Source: Takakia lepidozioides (taxonomy: Eukaryota > Streptophyta > Takakiopsida > Takakiales > Takakiaceae). From it: 64,000 nt of DNA. The position numbers were made by a program, and so were the translations under genes. The notes below the pieces were generated by a model. It was given only the letters and a program-made list of their open reading frames with translations. It did not search any database and was not told the DNA's origin. Below, piece by piece: positions 1-11,600 of this stretch. The DNA lies in contig CM060731.1 of the NCBI GenBank assembly GCA_030704615.1, positions 68,368,756 through 68,432,755 on the forward strand, given 5' to 3'. Each line of letters starts with the position of its first letter. The first letter of the stretch is position 1.

Positions 1-465
1 TACCTTTGAACAGCTAACAGAAGCAGAGAGGAAAGGGAGAGTGCAATTGTCTGTTGTGTGGGCAATCTGAAGACAATATTCATTTTCTGATACACTGTCC
101 GGGGTTCTCTCACCAAAGAGACGCTCTCTTCAAATCTATTAAGGGAATTGTGCCTGTACCCCTGTTTACCAACTTTGAAAGTCTCGAGGCTGAGCCAAAA
201 GCCCAGGCCCTCCTGAGGCCTAGTTTTTGGGCAAATCACACACAGCAGATTGATGCTTGTGTGAAGGGATTTCTAGAGGATATCTGGAAAACCCAGATTA
301 ATTCTTTATATGAAGGTAAGTCTTACTACCAACGTCAGCCCCTGACACAAGTAGGTTCTGTTCCTTTTGTTCCCGCTCAAACTGGGCGCGGGGGTCAATG
401 GCCACAAGGCTACGGCAAACAACGTCTTTTGAGTACAATCTCACCCTTGAGATCCAGGTTTTGAG
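1..465 (+). mobile_element. LINE (non-LTR retrotransposon) 3' end fragment
   Basis: The reading frame from about position 45 encodes a C-x2-C then H-x4-C cluster (CLLCGQ ... HFLIHC). This is the pattern of the zinc-binding domain that ends the ORF2 reverse transcriptase of plant LINEs. The frame closes at 464. Nothing upstream is visible because the window starts inside the element. A second copy of its last 220 bases lies at 15381-15598 inside the urea transporter gene, which shows that this is a dispersed element and not a host gene. Family assignment rests on the zinc pattern only. Confidence 0.6.
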
Positions 466-881
466 CCTGGTTCCGGAGATTTATCTCCAGACCTACAATC
501 AGCTTTTGTGATGAGTTTACAATCTGCATATATGGTGGTAAATGTTATATATCAAACCTTGGTTCTTTCCTAAATGTGAATGACTTGGAAACTTTGTTAG
601 AAAGATGAATGGCTTACGAGTTGGACTATGTATGGCTTGACTGCTGGATTAAATTTCAAAGGGTTAGAACATGTGTTAGGGTTTTATACTGAATGGATGT
701 GGGACATTGCTAGGGCGCCAGAGCATGACATTCCATACATTCACGCCATTGGATGCCAAACTTTTCTTGGCACGTTGGGCCAAGGTTTGTATGCGTTCAT
801 GAACTGCCGACCTTGCTCGTTGCCCGGTTGGCCTTATTTTCCATCATTGCTAACTTTGTGGGGTGGAGGGGCTTGTGTTAG
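466..881. other. No convincing gene; possible upstream exon or leader of the CACTA gene
   Basis: The stretch holds an open frame from 628 whose first 50 or so residues resemble nothing I recognise. It ends at an AG acceptor at 880-881 that opens the next exon. It may include an upstream exon of the CACTA accessory gene or LINE 3' untranslated sequence. Confidence 0.3.
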
Positions 882-3817
882 GCTGCATCAAAGCGCGCAA
901 AGGAAGGGGGGACTGAGGCTGTGGCGAATGCTACTGGTCCACCTACGAGATGGGTGCAACAAGGCCCGAATGGCCCATGGGTGCAATCCAGAGGTGGGCA
1001 AACGTGGCTGCAGCAAGGAGCACCTACCTGGCAGCAGCCCATGGCCTCTCCACAGACGACGAACACGTGGTCATGGATTCCAAGTGGGTCCAATGGAGGA
1101 CCCCAAGGAGCTTGGGTACAAGGAGGTGCCCAAACTTGGGGCCCTCCATGCAACGCCGCTGGTGGGCAGTGGGCAGGCCCCCCTTTTAATGGTGCTGCTC
1201 CTCCATTCACCCCCCCTGCTGGTGATGATCAAGATTCCACACAGCAAGGGGATGTGGCGTCACAGGCTGCAAACAAAAAAAGACAAAAAAGGCTGGCTGC
1301 AAAGGAACATGAAACTGATGCGAAAGCCGGCAAATCTGTTGGGCTGAAGCCGCACAAGGTAGTAGACCAGGGGTGTGAGGGGAAGGATTACTGGCAGAGC
1401 TCTTTGCGGGGACTCTGCATCAGATATCTTGATCCTAGCATTTTGCTAGCAGACAAGCAGGAACCCAGTGACATGGCCAAGGTTAAGGAATCCATGGACG
1501 CGGATTTTGAGTACTATCCTAAACTTATGAGCGTTTACAAGTTCCAGAAAGCATGTGGGAGGATTATAAAAGTACACCGCCAAAAGTTAAAGCTGGTGTG
1601 GTTGGCTGGAGGTCCATGCCCTCCGAGTGTAGAGTCCTGCCATTGGGATGCATTGGTGAAGTACTGGGATTCCCCCAAGGGCAAGAAAGAGAGTGAGAAC
1701 ATGAAGAGAGCACGATCCAATGTTACCAACCCATCGAGGGTTGGAAGAGTAGGGTTGGCCGGACAGGCCCGACGCTTGGTAATATGAATATCTGCACCGC
1801 ATTTTAGTATATATATACATCTATATGTATGTACATATATACACATGCATGTGATGGAGTAGGATACCATCTCTGCCCTGTGAGGTAGTTGCAAACTGTC
1901 ACTACAGTCATGCCTCTGTAAACGCCCCATTTGTTTGGATGAATAGGGGCTAATTTTTTTTTTGTTGTGGCCCTGGCAGAAGAAAGAGAGAGCACGAAGT
2001 CCAAGCATCACTGAGCTGGCACACGCATTGAAGACGGACAAGGGTTTAGGCTCCCATTCAATTGGAGGTGCACAGGTAAATGGCGTGGGGGTATTTTTTT
2101 TTGGTTGCATTCATTTTGCTGGAGCAGTAGCCAGGCCATGCGGGCTGATAATGTGTCTTTCTTTGGCTGTATAGGGAGGAGGCAGTGTGATGCAGTCTCG
2201 ACTGTCGTCCCTTGAGGACAGTGTGCTTGCCTTGGCAGACGTTCAGATCCCGACGATTGAGGGCGAATTGGCCACTATAAAAGCAGAAGTTGCTAAGGCT
2301 TATGCGGACAATAGCAAAAAACTGGATGCATTGATGGCAATGATGTTGGGAATGTCAGCAACCGCCCCTCCTCCAACTACTATCCCAATATGTACTATTA
2401 TTGAACCTTGCGATTCTGACGCAGGCTTGGGAGGCAAGACTGCTACGGAGAAGGTGGTTTGTGCACCTTCACCCCAACTTATTTTTGTGGTTGTCATCCA
2501 TTCAGTGTTAGTTGACTTTGAAGTTTACTGCTCTGGTATGTTTTGCTTGGGTGCAGGGAGAACCTCTTGAGGTTGGGGAAAAGCCAAAGTCATCTGCCAT
2601 TGAGGACCTTGTGGTGACCCAAGTAAAATTGGGGCGCAAGGGAATTCCTGATAAATTGCCATGTAAGAAGGGAGGTGGAGTTGGCGGGACAACAATATTG
2701 GCTACTGGTGAGGACGTCTGCTCCACCGAGAGTGCTGGTAAGGGTGACAGTAGGGGGTTGGCAGATCAGCATGTGAAGCCAACTTCCCCACAGAAAGAGG
2801 TACGCCCTCAAAGACTTTGTCTTGGTTCCTGTCCTTGGGCTTTCTGTTTTTGACTTTGAAAACATTTCATGAATGATCTATTTATTGGTGTGTGCCATGA
2901 ATTCTATGCATCAGGTATGGTAAGACATACTCATGTACTATACCTTGTTGTTTTGTTGGCATGTAGAAGGGGACTAAAGCAGAGGACCCTGCCCCAGCCA
3001 TCGTGAAGAGAGCTGAGAAGAAGTACATGCGAAAAGGAGAGCGTGTAACCAGAGGCACTGCTGCCAAAGGCACAAAGTCCTTGACTGATGCAAATGGTGA
3101 CATAACACCAAGTTCTAGCGGGAGTAAGAGTCAGGTGGGCCTTCAGGAGGCACCTCTCCATGCAACAGTTTCCGTACTAGAGGTGAGCATGCATGCACCT
3201 GTTGGCTATCAGTTCTGTACAATGTGGCCATTTACATGTTGGGTACTTCAAACTATTAGTAGATGCATTGCTAAATGAAACTGCTAAGGGGTGTTGGGCG
3301 TGATGTGTGCAGGCTGAGAAAGCCGCTCTTGATACTGCCACTGACAGTGCACCAACTGCGGCGCCTTCAAAGGCAACCCCCAAATATCAACCCCCGGCCA
3401 CAGTGGCAGATATTCTTATGCTACCAAAAGTACTCTACACTTTCAGTGATTGCGTATACTGGGCGGTCCTCATTATCTAGTTTTCAATGTACATGTATGT
3501 CTTCATGGGTTGATTAATGTGGGTTTTATGGTGGGTGCTGTGTGCAGTTTAAGTTGAAGGACAAAATCAGCCTGTATGATCCTCATTTACCACGACACAG
3601 GGCTGCCAGTGGAATTGTCATTGGTGTGCCTGGCAAAGATACATGTCACTGCCGTGTTATACCTGAGGGATTGTGGCGGGTTGAGGTAAATGATATCTAT
3701 ATTGCCAATTGTGTCTTGCCTCACCCTAACGAGGAAGAGGTCCCACCGCAAACAATGTTGGAGGATGTCGTTGGTCTGAATTGTCTTTGGCCAGAGAAGA
3801 ACATGAAGAGGGCTTAG
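882..3817 (+). CDS. CACTA (En/Spm) transposon accessory protein, Transposase_24/DUF8039-like
   Basis: Seven phase-0 exons join without a stop: 882-1778, 1980-2075, 2175-2453, 2557-2799, 2967-3182, 3313-3429 and 3548-3817 (about 700 residues). A start codon is not evident, and an upstream exon is likely. The N-terminus is a Trp/Gln/Gly/Pro-rich tract. The end of exon 1 has the W-x2-LV-x-YW ... S-x2-N-x-K-R-A-R pattern of plant Transposase_24 proteins. Exon 3 is a short coiled coil. The last exon resembles the DUF8039 module that follows Transposase_24 in En/Spm proteins (G-x-V ... CHCRVIP ... V-x-V ... LWPEKNMKR). In this family the protein is thought to bind subterminal repeats and assist the TNP2 transposase. 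Such repeats follow at once, ending in a CACTA terminus at 4899. Open frames across seven exons suggest recent activity or mobilisation. The domain call is from memory of the patterns. Confidence 0.6.
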
Positions 3818-4059
3818 ATTTCGTTCGCCCGGGCATAGACATTGCTGGCAGTGAGAAGAAGGCATGAAAGCAGTTCAATGTTCCTAGCATGCATGCGGAG
3901 ACGCCGTGTACAAGTTAGGCTTAGTGCTTTTATCATGGCTGGATTTTGTTGACAGTGTTCCAGCACTTAACTCTCTGGGATTGTATTCTATTTTGTGGAG
4001 CTTGAATCCCCAATGGTACTTCTTTAAATACTACACTAGGGGTATGTGTTCCTCTAGTC

Positions 4060-4899
4060 ATGTTCATAATCACTTGCACATCACTGTAATAGTGGTATAA
4101 TTTAAAACTGTGGGAGTAGCCAAATGCACACAATTGCCTACATTACCACTTATATAGTGGTATAAGTAGTCACATATATATTACTGTACTAGTGGTATGA
4201 ATTCCTCCAGTGGTATTCCTAATCACTTACACACCACTCTGTTAGTAATGACTCCAATCCATAGTTCCCACTTAGAGAGACACCATGAATGACTCAAATA
4301 GCTTACACACCACTCTATGGGTAATCATTCCAATGACCTGCTGAGAGACATCATCCACTCACATAACCACTATGTGAGTGATATTGTATATTCTCAGTTT
4401 TCATAGAATGACTCTATGAGTCATTTTGTGGTCACTCAACAAGTGGTTTCGGAAGTCATTGAATGTTTCACTCCATCCATTTCGTAGCACTGACACACGA
4501 CACGTGTCCATGCTGAGAGCGTCGCCATGTGTCGACATAATCTCCAATATCATCCACGGACCACCGGCTTACACGTCTCCACTACAAAACGGAAGTGGTT
4601 ACTTTACCACTATGACACGTCAGTTTACCACTGTGACACGTCATAAGTGGTTGGTTTACCTCAGTGACACGTCATTGACATGTCACAATGGTTAATTTAC
4701 CACTGTGACACGTCAGCTAACAGGTGGACCCGGACGTGAGTGGTTTGAACCACTGTCCTTAACCACCGGTGCCACGTAATGTCTTTTACCACTCACTTGT
4801 CCTAATGCTTCATCACTCTGGGGCCAGAGTGGTTTAGTGTCTTTTACCACTCAAAGTGAGTGGTTAACAGAGTGGTTATTCCGCGTTTTTCTTCTAGTG
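4060..4899. repeat. CACTA element subterminal repeats and 3' terminus
   Basis: The block is dense in short motifs in both orientations: AGTGGT/ACCACT (for example TAGTGGTAT near 4091, 4155 and 4190), CACACCACTCT twice, and TGTGACACGTCA-type units between 4600 and 4710. Such arrays bind the element-encoded protein in CACTA elements. The block ends at 4891-4899 with CTTCTAGTG, which reads CACTAGAAG from the outside, the CACTA signature. A matching 5' terminus is not in the window, so the element starts left of position 1 or has lost its left end. Confidence 0.75.
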
Positions 4900-6029
4900 A
4901 CATAGTTGCCGCTCCTCTTCCACCAAGAAATTCTTCACCTTCGAGTGTTTGGTAGGAGCAGGTAGAGCCAATGGAATGCAAATGGTGGAAAGCTGCGAGA
5001 GCGCTCCAGAGGTTGTCATCCTGCTGATGAGGCATGTTCTGTTGCTTGTTCAGCGCACTGAAAGAAGTACGATTATTCTGTGTGCGGAACCATTTTCCGT
5101 GCCCATACATTACGGGATTTACAGTTCCTTACAAAGGGTGGGGTGCCGTTTGTGTCCAAAATGGCACTGAAAATGGCCCTTTGGCGTTGGCGGGAGGTAT
5201 TCCGCGTGAGGGTGGAGATGCTCTAAGGGGGCTTGCTTGCAAAGCCCACCAAAGGGAGCCAGAAGAAACCTTGTAAAATAAATACCCCTTACCCTCTTTA
5301 TATACTCTCTTAAGGCGGCGGTGGAGCCTTCTAGAAGGGCCCACCCCCTCATCCTCCTTATGGAAAGCTCTAGAAGTAGAAGGAGGGCCCACCCTCCTAC
5401 TTCTATGCTAGTGTGGGCATACTCATGTTTACATGCAGTCAAGCCACTTCATTCCTCTCCAACCCTCCCACGATCCCATGCGATTGGCTGTCCCCATATC
5501 CGGTTTTCCGACCTTCCCAAACTCCCCAAATGAAAGGGATACATAGTCTCTTCTCTTGGGTTCACACGGCATGCTTGCGGTGTGTATGCTTTATGGCTCT
5601 ATTCGGGTTTTATTTTTCCCCGTATTTAACAAGCCTAAAACGGCGACGGGAACTCTTGCTTTGGCAAAACACAAGAGAAAGGTGAGAGTAATTAGGGGCA
5701 TTTTTTTTTGTTTTTTTTTAAAACAATTTAAGGGGCATGATGCAGCACAATCAGACCAATAGGAGCCTTGACACAGTGTTAGGTCCATTTATCACATTTT
5801 CTCCATTGACTTGAACATATTGCAAAGTCTATCTATGCAAGAGAGCCAATAAAATGCTGGAGGACCAATGTCCAATTTGGGACGAATCAGCCAATGCCAC
5901 CGCATCTTTAGGTTCCCTGTCCAAGACTTCAAATGGCACACCTATGTTATAGCCTGCAAGCCTAGGATATTTGGAGCCGTAGCCCAGAAGGGCTAAGGGT
6001 TTGGGAGCTCCTCTGGCTACCCGGCCATG
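4900..6029. other. Gene-free DNA between transposons
   Basis: No convincing coding region. Between 5320 and 5405 a short block (TCTAGAAG ... GGGCCCACC) occurs twice with slight differences. A T-rich run sits at 5700-5720. Confidence 0.5.
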
Positions 6030-6038
6030 CTTTCATGG

Positions 6039-6620
6039 GCCTCTCATTTCTGAATAATTGGGAGTTTATGTCTGACGTGTGGGCCAGGGAGCCCGCGACC
6101 GCCCGGTGGGTCTGCTGGCGTCCAACGGTCTGCTCCCGGGTCCGGGTTTGCTGGTGTCCAATGGCGGGTCCGGGTCTACTCTCGTCTAATGTAGGGTGTG
6201 CAGCCGGAGACCCGCCGCAGACCACTCCGCCATCTCGGGACTTAGAAACTTTTCCAGGACTCGCCTGTAAAAAAATCATCATTAATGCACTGCACATCAC
6301 TAAATCCACCACAGCGCCAGTCAGATTTGAACCTGCAACCTCATGGACACCATCCACAACACCCAACCACCACACTATCCACTGTTGGCTACTACTCCAT
6401 CTGTTTTTTATTTGGTTATAATAGAAAAGGGGAGCTGTCAGCCCCAACGTGGCCTAGGAGGAGGGTGGACCCTACCTGAGCAGACCCTCACAGGGTCAGG
6501 GGCAGCAGACCCTTGAGCAGACCCCGCGGGGCTCTGGGGGACTTGAGGCGTCCGTGCGTGGGGCCCGTTGCCTGGTGCACACGTGATCCTTAAACTCCCA
6601 ATTATTCAACAATGAGAAGC
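6039..6620. mobile_element. Mutator-like non-autonomous element, copy 1 (582 bp)
   Basis: Both ends carry the terminal inverted repeat GCYTCTCATT followed by TTGAATAATTGGGAGTTTA (about 30 bp, one or two mismatches). The element is flanked by perfect 9-bp duplications CTTTCATGG at 6030-6038 and 6621-6629. A 9-bp duplication is the hallmark of Mutator-like transposases. No transposase is encoded. The interior is GC-rich with repeated GGGTCTGC/GCAGACCC words. Read on the minus strand, 6330-6400 has a tRNA-promoter-like pair (TAGTGTGGTGG and GGTTCAAATC). Confidence 0.85.
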
Positions 6621-6629
6621 CTTTCATGG

Positions 6630-7252
6630 GCCACTCCAACCCTCAACCCTATCAAACCCCTGCCCTAGGTTTGGCCCACCCCTCATCGGAGTGTTTCTCG
6701 AGCCGCTCAAGCCGCGAGCTCTGCCGCCATCGCGGCTCCACTTCCTCTAGCCCCCTGCTATGAGCCCATGGTGTTGGCCGGAGCTGCCATCGCCGTCGAT
6801 CTCAGGCTAGGGCGCAGGCCTGGGAATACCCAGACCGCCATACCCCTGTGGAGCAATCAATGGGTTTGGGAAGCGTGCCGCCCATCCCTTTATGGAGTAT
6901 CATACATTCACCCAACCTGACCGCAGTTGCCATGTCAGCAACTTGGGCAGGTTACGGGTGCCAAAATGGCCTCAAAAAGCTGAGTTGGCCCCCTTCCAAT
7001 TGGTCTAGACCCCTACCCCTTCAGGCATTGACCAATTGGCCAATGCCATATAAAGGGGGCCCGATTATCTGTCGATTGAGCCCAAAAAAAGGGCCAATCA
7101 GCCTCAACCACAGGAAGTTATGGCTGGTTAAGCTAACCCAACCGGCGCAAAACGGGTCGGTTTGACACTTAAGGGTTAAGAGAATAAAAAAAAGAAAAAA
7201 AGAAGAAAAAAAAGTAAAAGAAGTGGCCAACATGTCATAAAGTCATGAATGA
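6630..7252. other. Gene-free spacer between the two Mutator-like elements
   Basis: No gene is recognised. A low-complexity A/G stretch lies at 7180-7220. Confidence 0.4.
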
Positions 7253-7261
7253 GCTCTTAAA

Positions 7262-8031
7262 GCCTCTCATTTTTGAATAATTGGGAATTTAAGGCGCACG
7301 TGCATGCCAAGCAGCGGGCCCATGCACGGACGTCGGGCGCCCCCGCGACCACCCGGAGGGTCCGGGTCTGCTCGCAGGTTGGGTCTGTTGGCAGGTCGGG
7401 TCTGCTGACAGGTCGGGTCGGGTCTGCTCACTGCTCAGTGCTCGCAGGTCGGGTCTCCTCGTGGGTCTTGGGTCCAACTGAATGGTCTGCTCGTCGCGCC
7501 GCAGCCCGCCCGCGGGACTTAGAAATTTTTGCAGGAAAACTCGCCCATCAAAAAGAGGGTCATTAATACACGTGCAACGCCAGCCGAAACCATCATTAAC
7601 ACACATTTGGGGCAACCAGATTTCACACAATTTCATAGGTACCACTCATGCCCAACCACCACACTACCCACTGCTTGCTGATACCCTAACATTTTTTTTC
7701 TCTCTTAACCTACAAAACAACCGCAGTCAGCCCCAACGCCACCTAGGGTCAGGGCCTGCGGACCCTACCTCGCGAGAGACCCACCCGAGCTGAGTCTCGC
7801 CTAGGGTCAGGGCTTGTGGACCCTACCTAGCGGCAGACCATACCTGGTGGCAGACCCACTCTTGTGGCAGACCCACCCGGGCCTAGTCTCGCGGCGGACC
7901 CATCCTCGTGGCAGACCCACCCGGGCCGGGTCATTGGTCGCGGCGGGGCCACCCAAAAGAGCCCCACACGTCTGTGCGTGGGGCCCGCTGTGTGTGAGCC
8001 TTAAACTCCCAATTATTCAACAATGAGAATC
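7262..8031. mobile_element. Mutator-like non-autonomous element, copy 2 (770 bp)
   Basis: It has the same terminal inverted repeats as copy 1 (left GCCTCTCATTTTTGAATAAT; right end reads GATTCTCATTGTTGAATAAT on the minus strand). Perfect 9-bp duplications GCTCTTAAA flank it at 7253-7261 and 8032-8040. The interior has repeated GGTCGGGTCTGCT and GCAGACCCACC words and shares with copy 1 the segment around 7640-7675 (CCCAACCACCACACTACCCA). No coding capacity for a transposase. The two elements descend from one family but inserted independently, as the different duplications show. Confidence 0.85.
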
Positions 8032-8040
8032 GCTCTTAAA

Positions 8041-8410
8041 TACAAAAAAACTGATGTTATCTTAGATTAAAGAATATTCTTATGCAGTCGTTACGTATTG
8101 TTTGAGGTCCATAGTATATTGGAATCGTTTACAGAATGGCTTATTTCGGCTTCCGTACTGGTGTAACGTGTTACGTACTGGGCTGCGTACTAAATGTGCT
8201 GCTACTCAATGCTTACGTCCAGCAATGATCCATGCTTACGTCCTTCCATGGATCGGCTGCTAAAGGCGGGCCAACTCAGAACTGTAAAATCCATGCACAG
8301 AGCATTTGAATACATATGTCAAAGCCTGTCACGCGCGCCTGGCATCTGCAAGATCTGCAAGCCCGCTTTTTGTTCATTTAAATGAGCGTGCAAACGAGGC
8401 TGCTGCTACT
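8041..8410. other. Upstream region of the P450 gene, nothing recognised
   Basis: No gene. The words TTACGTAC/TTACGTCC recur near 8090-8240. This may be promoter sequence of the downstream P450. Confidence 0.3.
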
Positions 8411-8600
8411 TATGGAGCTCCTTAACTTAGCGCTGGTTCGGGTATACATGCACAGGTCTACTGATTAGATTGTGCGAGTTTAAGTGAAGACCGAAGCTGC
8501 AGGAGTTATGGAGCTCCTTAAGTTAGCGCTAGTTCGGGTATACATGTCACAGGTAGACTGATTAGATTGTAAGTGAAGAGACTGAGATTGAAGCTGCAGG
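8411..8600. repeat. Two-copy direct repeat (about 96 bp) directly upstream of the P450
   Basis: Units 8411-8506 and 8507-8600 both begin TATGGAGCTCCTTAA and share TTCGGGTATACATG, CTGATTAGATTGT and GAAGCTGCAGG with a few substitutions and short indels. The second unit ends about 55 bases before the P450 start codon, so the duplication lies in its 5' leader or core promoter. Confidence 0.8.
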
Positions 8601-8655
8601 GCTTGAGAAGGGTTGATGAGTGGATTCTAGATATTGGAGGGCTCCGTGTGTAGGT

Positions 8656-11600
8656 ATGACAAACTTGGTTGGGATCGACAGACTGTGGCAAGTGTATACG
8701 GGAACAGTGATCAGAAATGGGGTCGCTTCGGGTTCACTCTTTGCACTGCTGTTTGGCACTCTGGTGTTGTGGCTGGTTTTCCGGATTATTCCTTCGCAAT
8801 CAGAGAAGAATCGGCTCAAAGGCCGGCCCCCACTTCCACCGGGTCGATTCGGGCTTCCAGTCATTGGGGAGACACTTAGCTTCCTCTCAGCGATGCGCAT
8901 GAACAGACCCGAAGATTTCTATCAGGCAATCCCAAGGACGCGCGACTAGATCATGAATGCAGCTTGTTTAGATGCTTACACTAGACTTACGTGAACTCGA
9001 ATGATGGAGGTCTTGTTATATATGCGGGAGCTATGTTATTGGAAACCTCGGATGTCATGAAGGGAACATGAAGACGTAGTGGGTGTGATTCACATGGGTA
9101 AGGGCGGAGTGTTGAACAGACGAAGCGATTCTGGAGCATCAATCACCCACTTCCGTTCTCTTGCATGTCGACGTCAGCTTAGCGTGCCAGCTGTTGCGAT
9201 CCAATTTGGAAGGAAAAGTTCTGCCACGGGCAGCTGAGCTATTATATTAGTTTTGAGATCCGTGGCAATCGTCTGCCAATTCTTTGGATCCACTTAGCGA
9301 TCATCCGGGTAGCATGAATGAGATACGGTGTCCACAATAGGTCAATTTCGAAGTCGCAACACTGTGATATGAAATTCTGCCAAATGATCTCATGGTTTGA
9401 TCTGGTCGCAGACTCGGGCGGAGAAATATGGAAGGGTGTTCAAAACATCGCTGATGGGTGACCAGACTGTATGCATGCCCGCGCCCGATAGAAACAAGTT
9501 CGTGTTTGCCAATGAGAACAAACTGGTTCGAGTTTGCGTGCCCAGCTCATTTGTCATCTTTCTTGGAAAGGAGGTCTATACCTTCAGCACGCCTGAATAT
9601 CACAGGTAAATAATACTCCTTGTTCAAATGATTGTCTTTTGAAATGGACAAACTTGTCAATTGATGACACTGGACAAAAACAGTGAACGATTAGTTTTAC
9701 AAGCTTCCTTCGAACTGGTACCTATTTCAACGATGTTCAGCCGTAGAACTTACAAGTTCCAGATCCTGTTACTTGGTCTTGATCCTCCCAGTGCTTGGAT
9801 ATGTGGGCAGCTGCCAATGCCTCCACTCTTGGCACAAAGCTCTGAATCGATTCAGGATTGAGGAAGGTCATGAGGACGCGGCGGGTGCTTCTGCGCAATG
9901 ATTTTCGTTAAGATTAGTTCAAAGCAGCAGTGCTCATTGCGCTCACTTGTAACAACCTTTAGGAATTCTTATCGGGCGTCGCATTGTCTGACAATGGCAA
10001 GGTCGAGTACGTGCACATTGTTTGGATGGCAAGCTTGTTGGAAGTTGATGATTTCTTCCTACATGCAGTCTTACTTGTCTTTCTGAATCCTAAGTAGAGC
10101 AGTGATCATCATACCACACGACATGTGGTCATGTAAGTAACAGACATACGAGACTATCCGCTTTAGAAAACGGAACCCTCAACAGACTTTTGGATGCATT
10201 CAACACTATGGTGGAAGGCCTCATGGACTTTCCCATCGATATCCCGGGCACTCGTTTCTGGAAAGCTAAACGTGCTCGTCAGACCCTCCTCAGCAGCCTC
10301 GGCGCCATCACTACAAGAAGGCGCCAGGTAACGAGAACCTCTTGTACACTCAAAGCTGGATCCACCATATAATCTCCCAGGTGCTAGTACACTTGCTACA
10401 TATTGCAATTCAAGCTCATGAGCTGGATGACCGTTTTTGATGAGATCTTTGGCGAAGCAGATGATGTACTTGACTCGGGTCAATAATCTACACCTCCTCC
10501 GAGATTTTTTCTATGCTTTGAACAGTTGTTGTCTTTCTTTCTTTTCAAAGATCAGGGAGTGGTCAAGCATTGTTATGACCATGGATGCTCTGTACCATGG
10601 CAGGAACTCAAAGACAAACGCGCATCGCCGCATCAAGACCTTCTGTCGGTGCTCCTGACGACGCCGGACGAGAATGGACAGTTCCTCAGCGAGGAAGCCA
10701 TCCAAGACAACCTCATCCTGGTCATGTTTGCTGGCCATGACACCACTGCCGTCACCCTTTCCATGACGTTGCGCCTCTTGGCTGAAAATCCGACCTGCGT
10801 GAACGAGATTTTGGAAGGTAGCCTTCATCTCACGTACATTGTCCGAAGTACCTTTCCTGTGACATCATTGATATGGGAGATGGCATGACGAAAGTGGGTG
10901 AGGCTGCTTCCCAGTGTGCACAGCGTGTGAGGTTGAGGCCAACCTGCCCTGTCATCAAGTGGTAGATTGAACACACTGCGAAGATGAAGTTGTTTGAATA
11001 ATTTGCGACAAGCAAATTGACCAGCACACTAGAAAGATGAGAATTACATTTAAAGGCTCACCTCCCAACCACAGAAGATGCTTCGATGGTGCTCAGTGCT
11101 TACAGGCCGAGCTCAGTCTCAATATATAATCATGAAGTCGCTAGTATACCAGCAAACTGTCATAACATGGGCTAAGAAAGAAGTGAAACAACTTAGAACT
11201 TACTCTAGAGCTCTATTAACTTATCTCTTCACATTCTACTGGGCTTACTTGCTTCAGCAGGAGCTGACCTTCTTTTCTTCTTCTCTTTCCAGTAGAAGTG
11301 CAAGCTTACTGATCATTCTGTACTAGTTGCCAGAGCTAAGACAGATTGAGGCAGAGAGGGAACCTGGAGCAGTACTGAATTGGACGGACACGAGGCACAT
11401 GAAGTACACATGGCGCGTAATCCAAGAAAGTATGCGCATACTACCAGTGGTGCCACTCATCTTTCGGGAGGCGATTACCGATTTTGAATTCGACGGCTTT
11501 ACAATTCCCAAGGGCTGGAAGGTACATCCTGCTCGGATCCACCCACTAGCATCTACTTCTCACTTTGTCCCTCTTCAATATTGGGCTCCAATGCTCCAAG

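Noticed and set aside
878-1210. Minus-strand and alternative-frame ORFs over the CACTA gene's Gly/Pro-rich exon
   Set aside because: GC-rich biased sequence opens all frames; only the plus frame continues through spliced exons with family patterns.
5320-5405. Duplicated TCTAGAAG/GGGCCCACC block as a transposon end
   Set aside because: No inverted partner or target duplication; too short to call.
10308-10317. CACTACAAGA inside the P450, identical to a CACTA terminus
   Set aside because: It lies in a well-conserved exon (LGAITTRRRQ) with no subterminal repeats or element sequence next to it, so it is a chance match in coding sequence.
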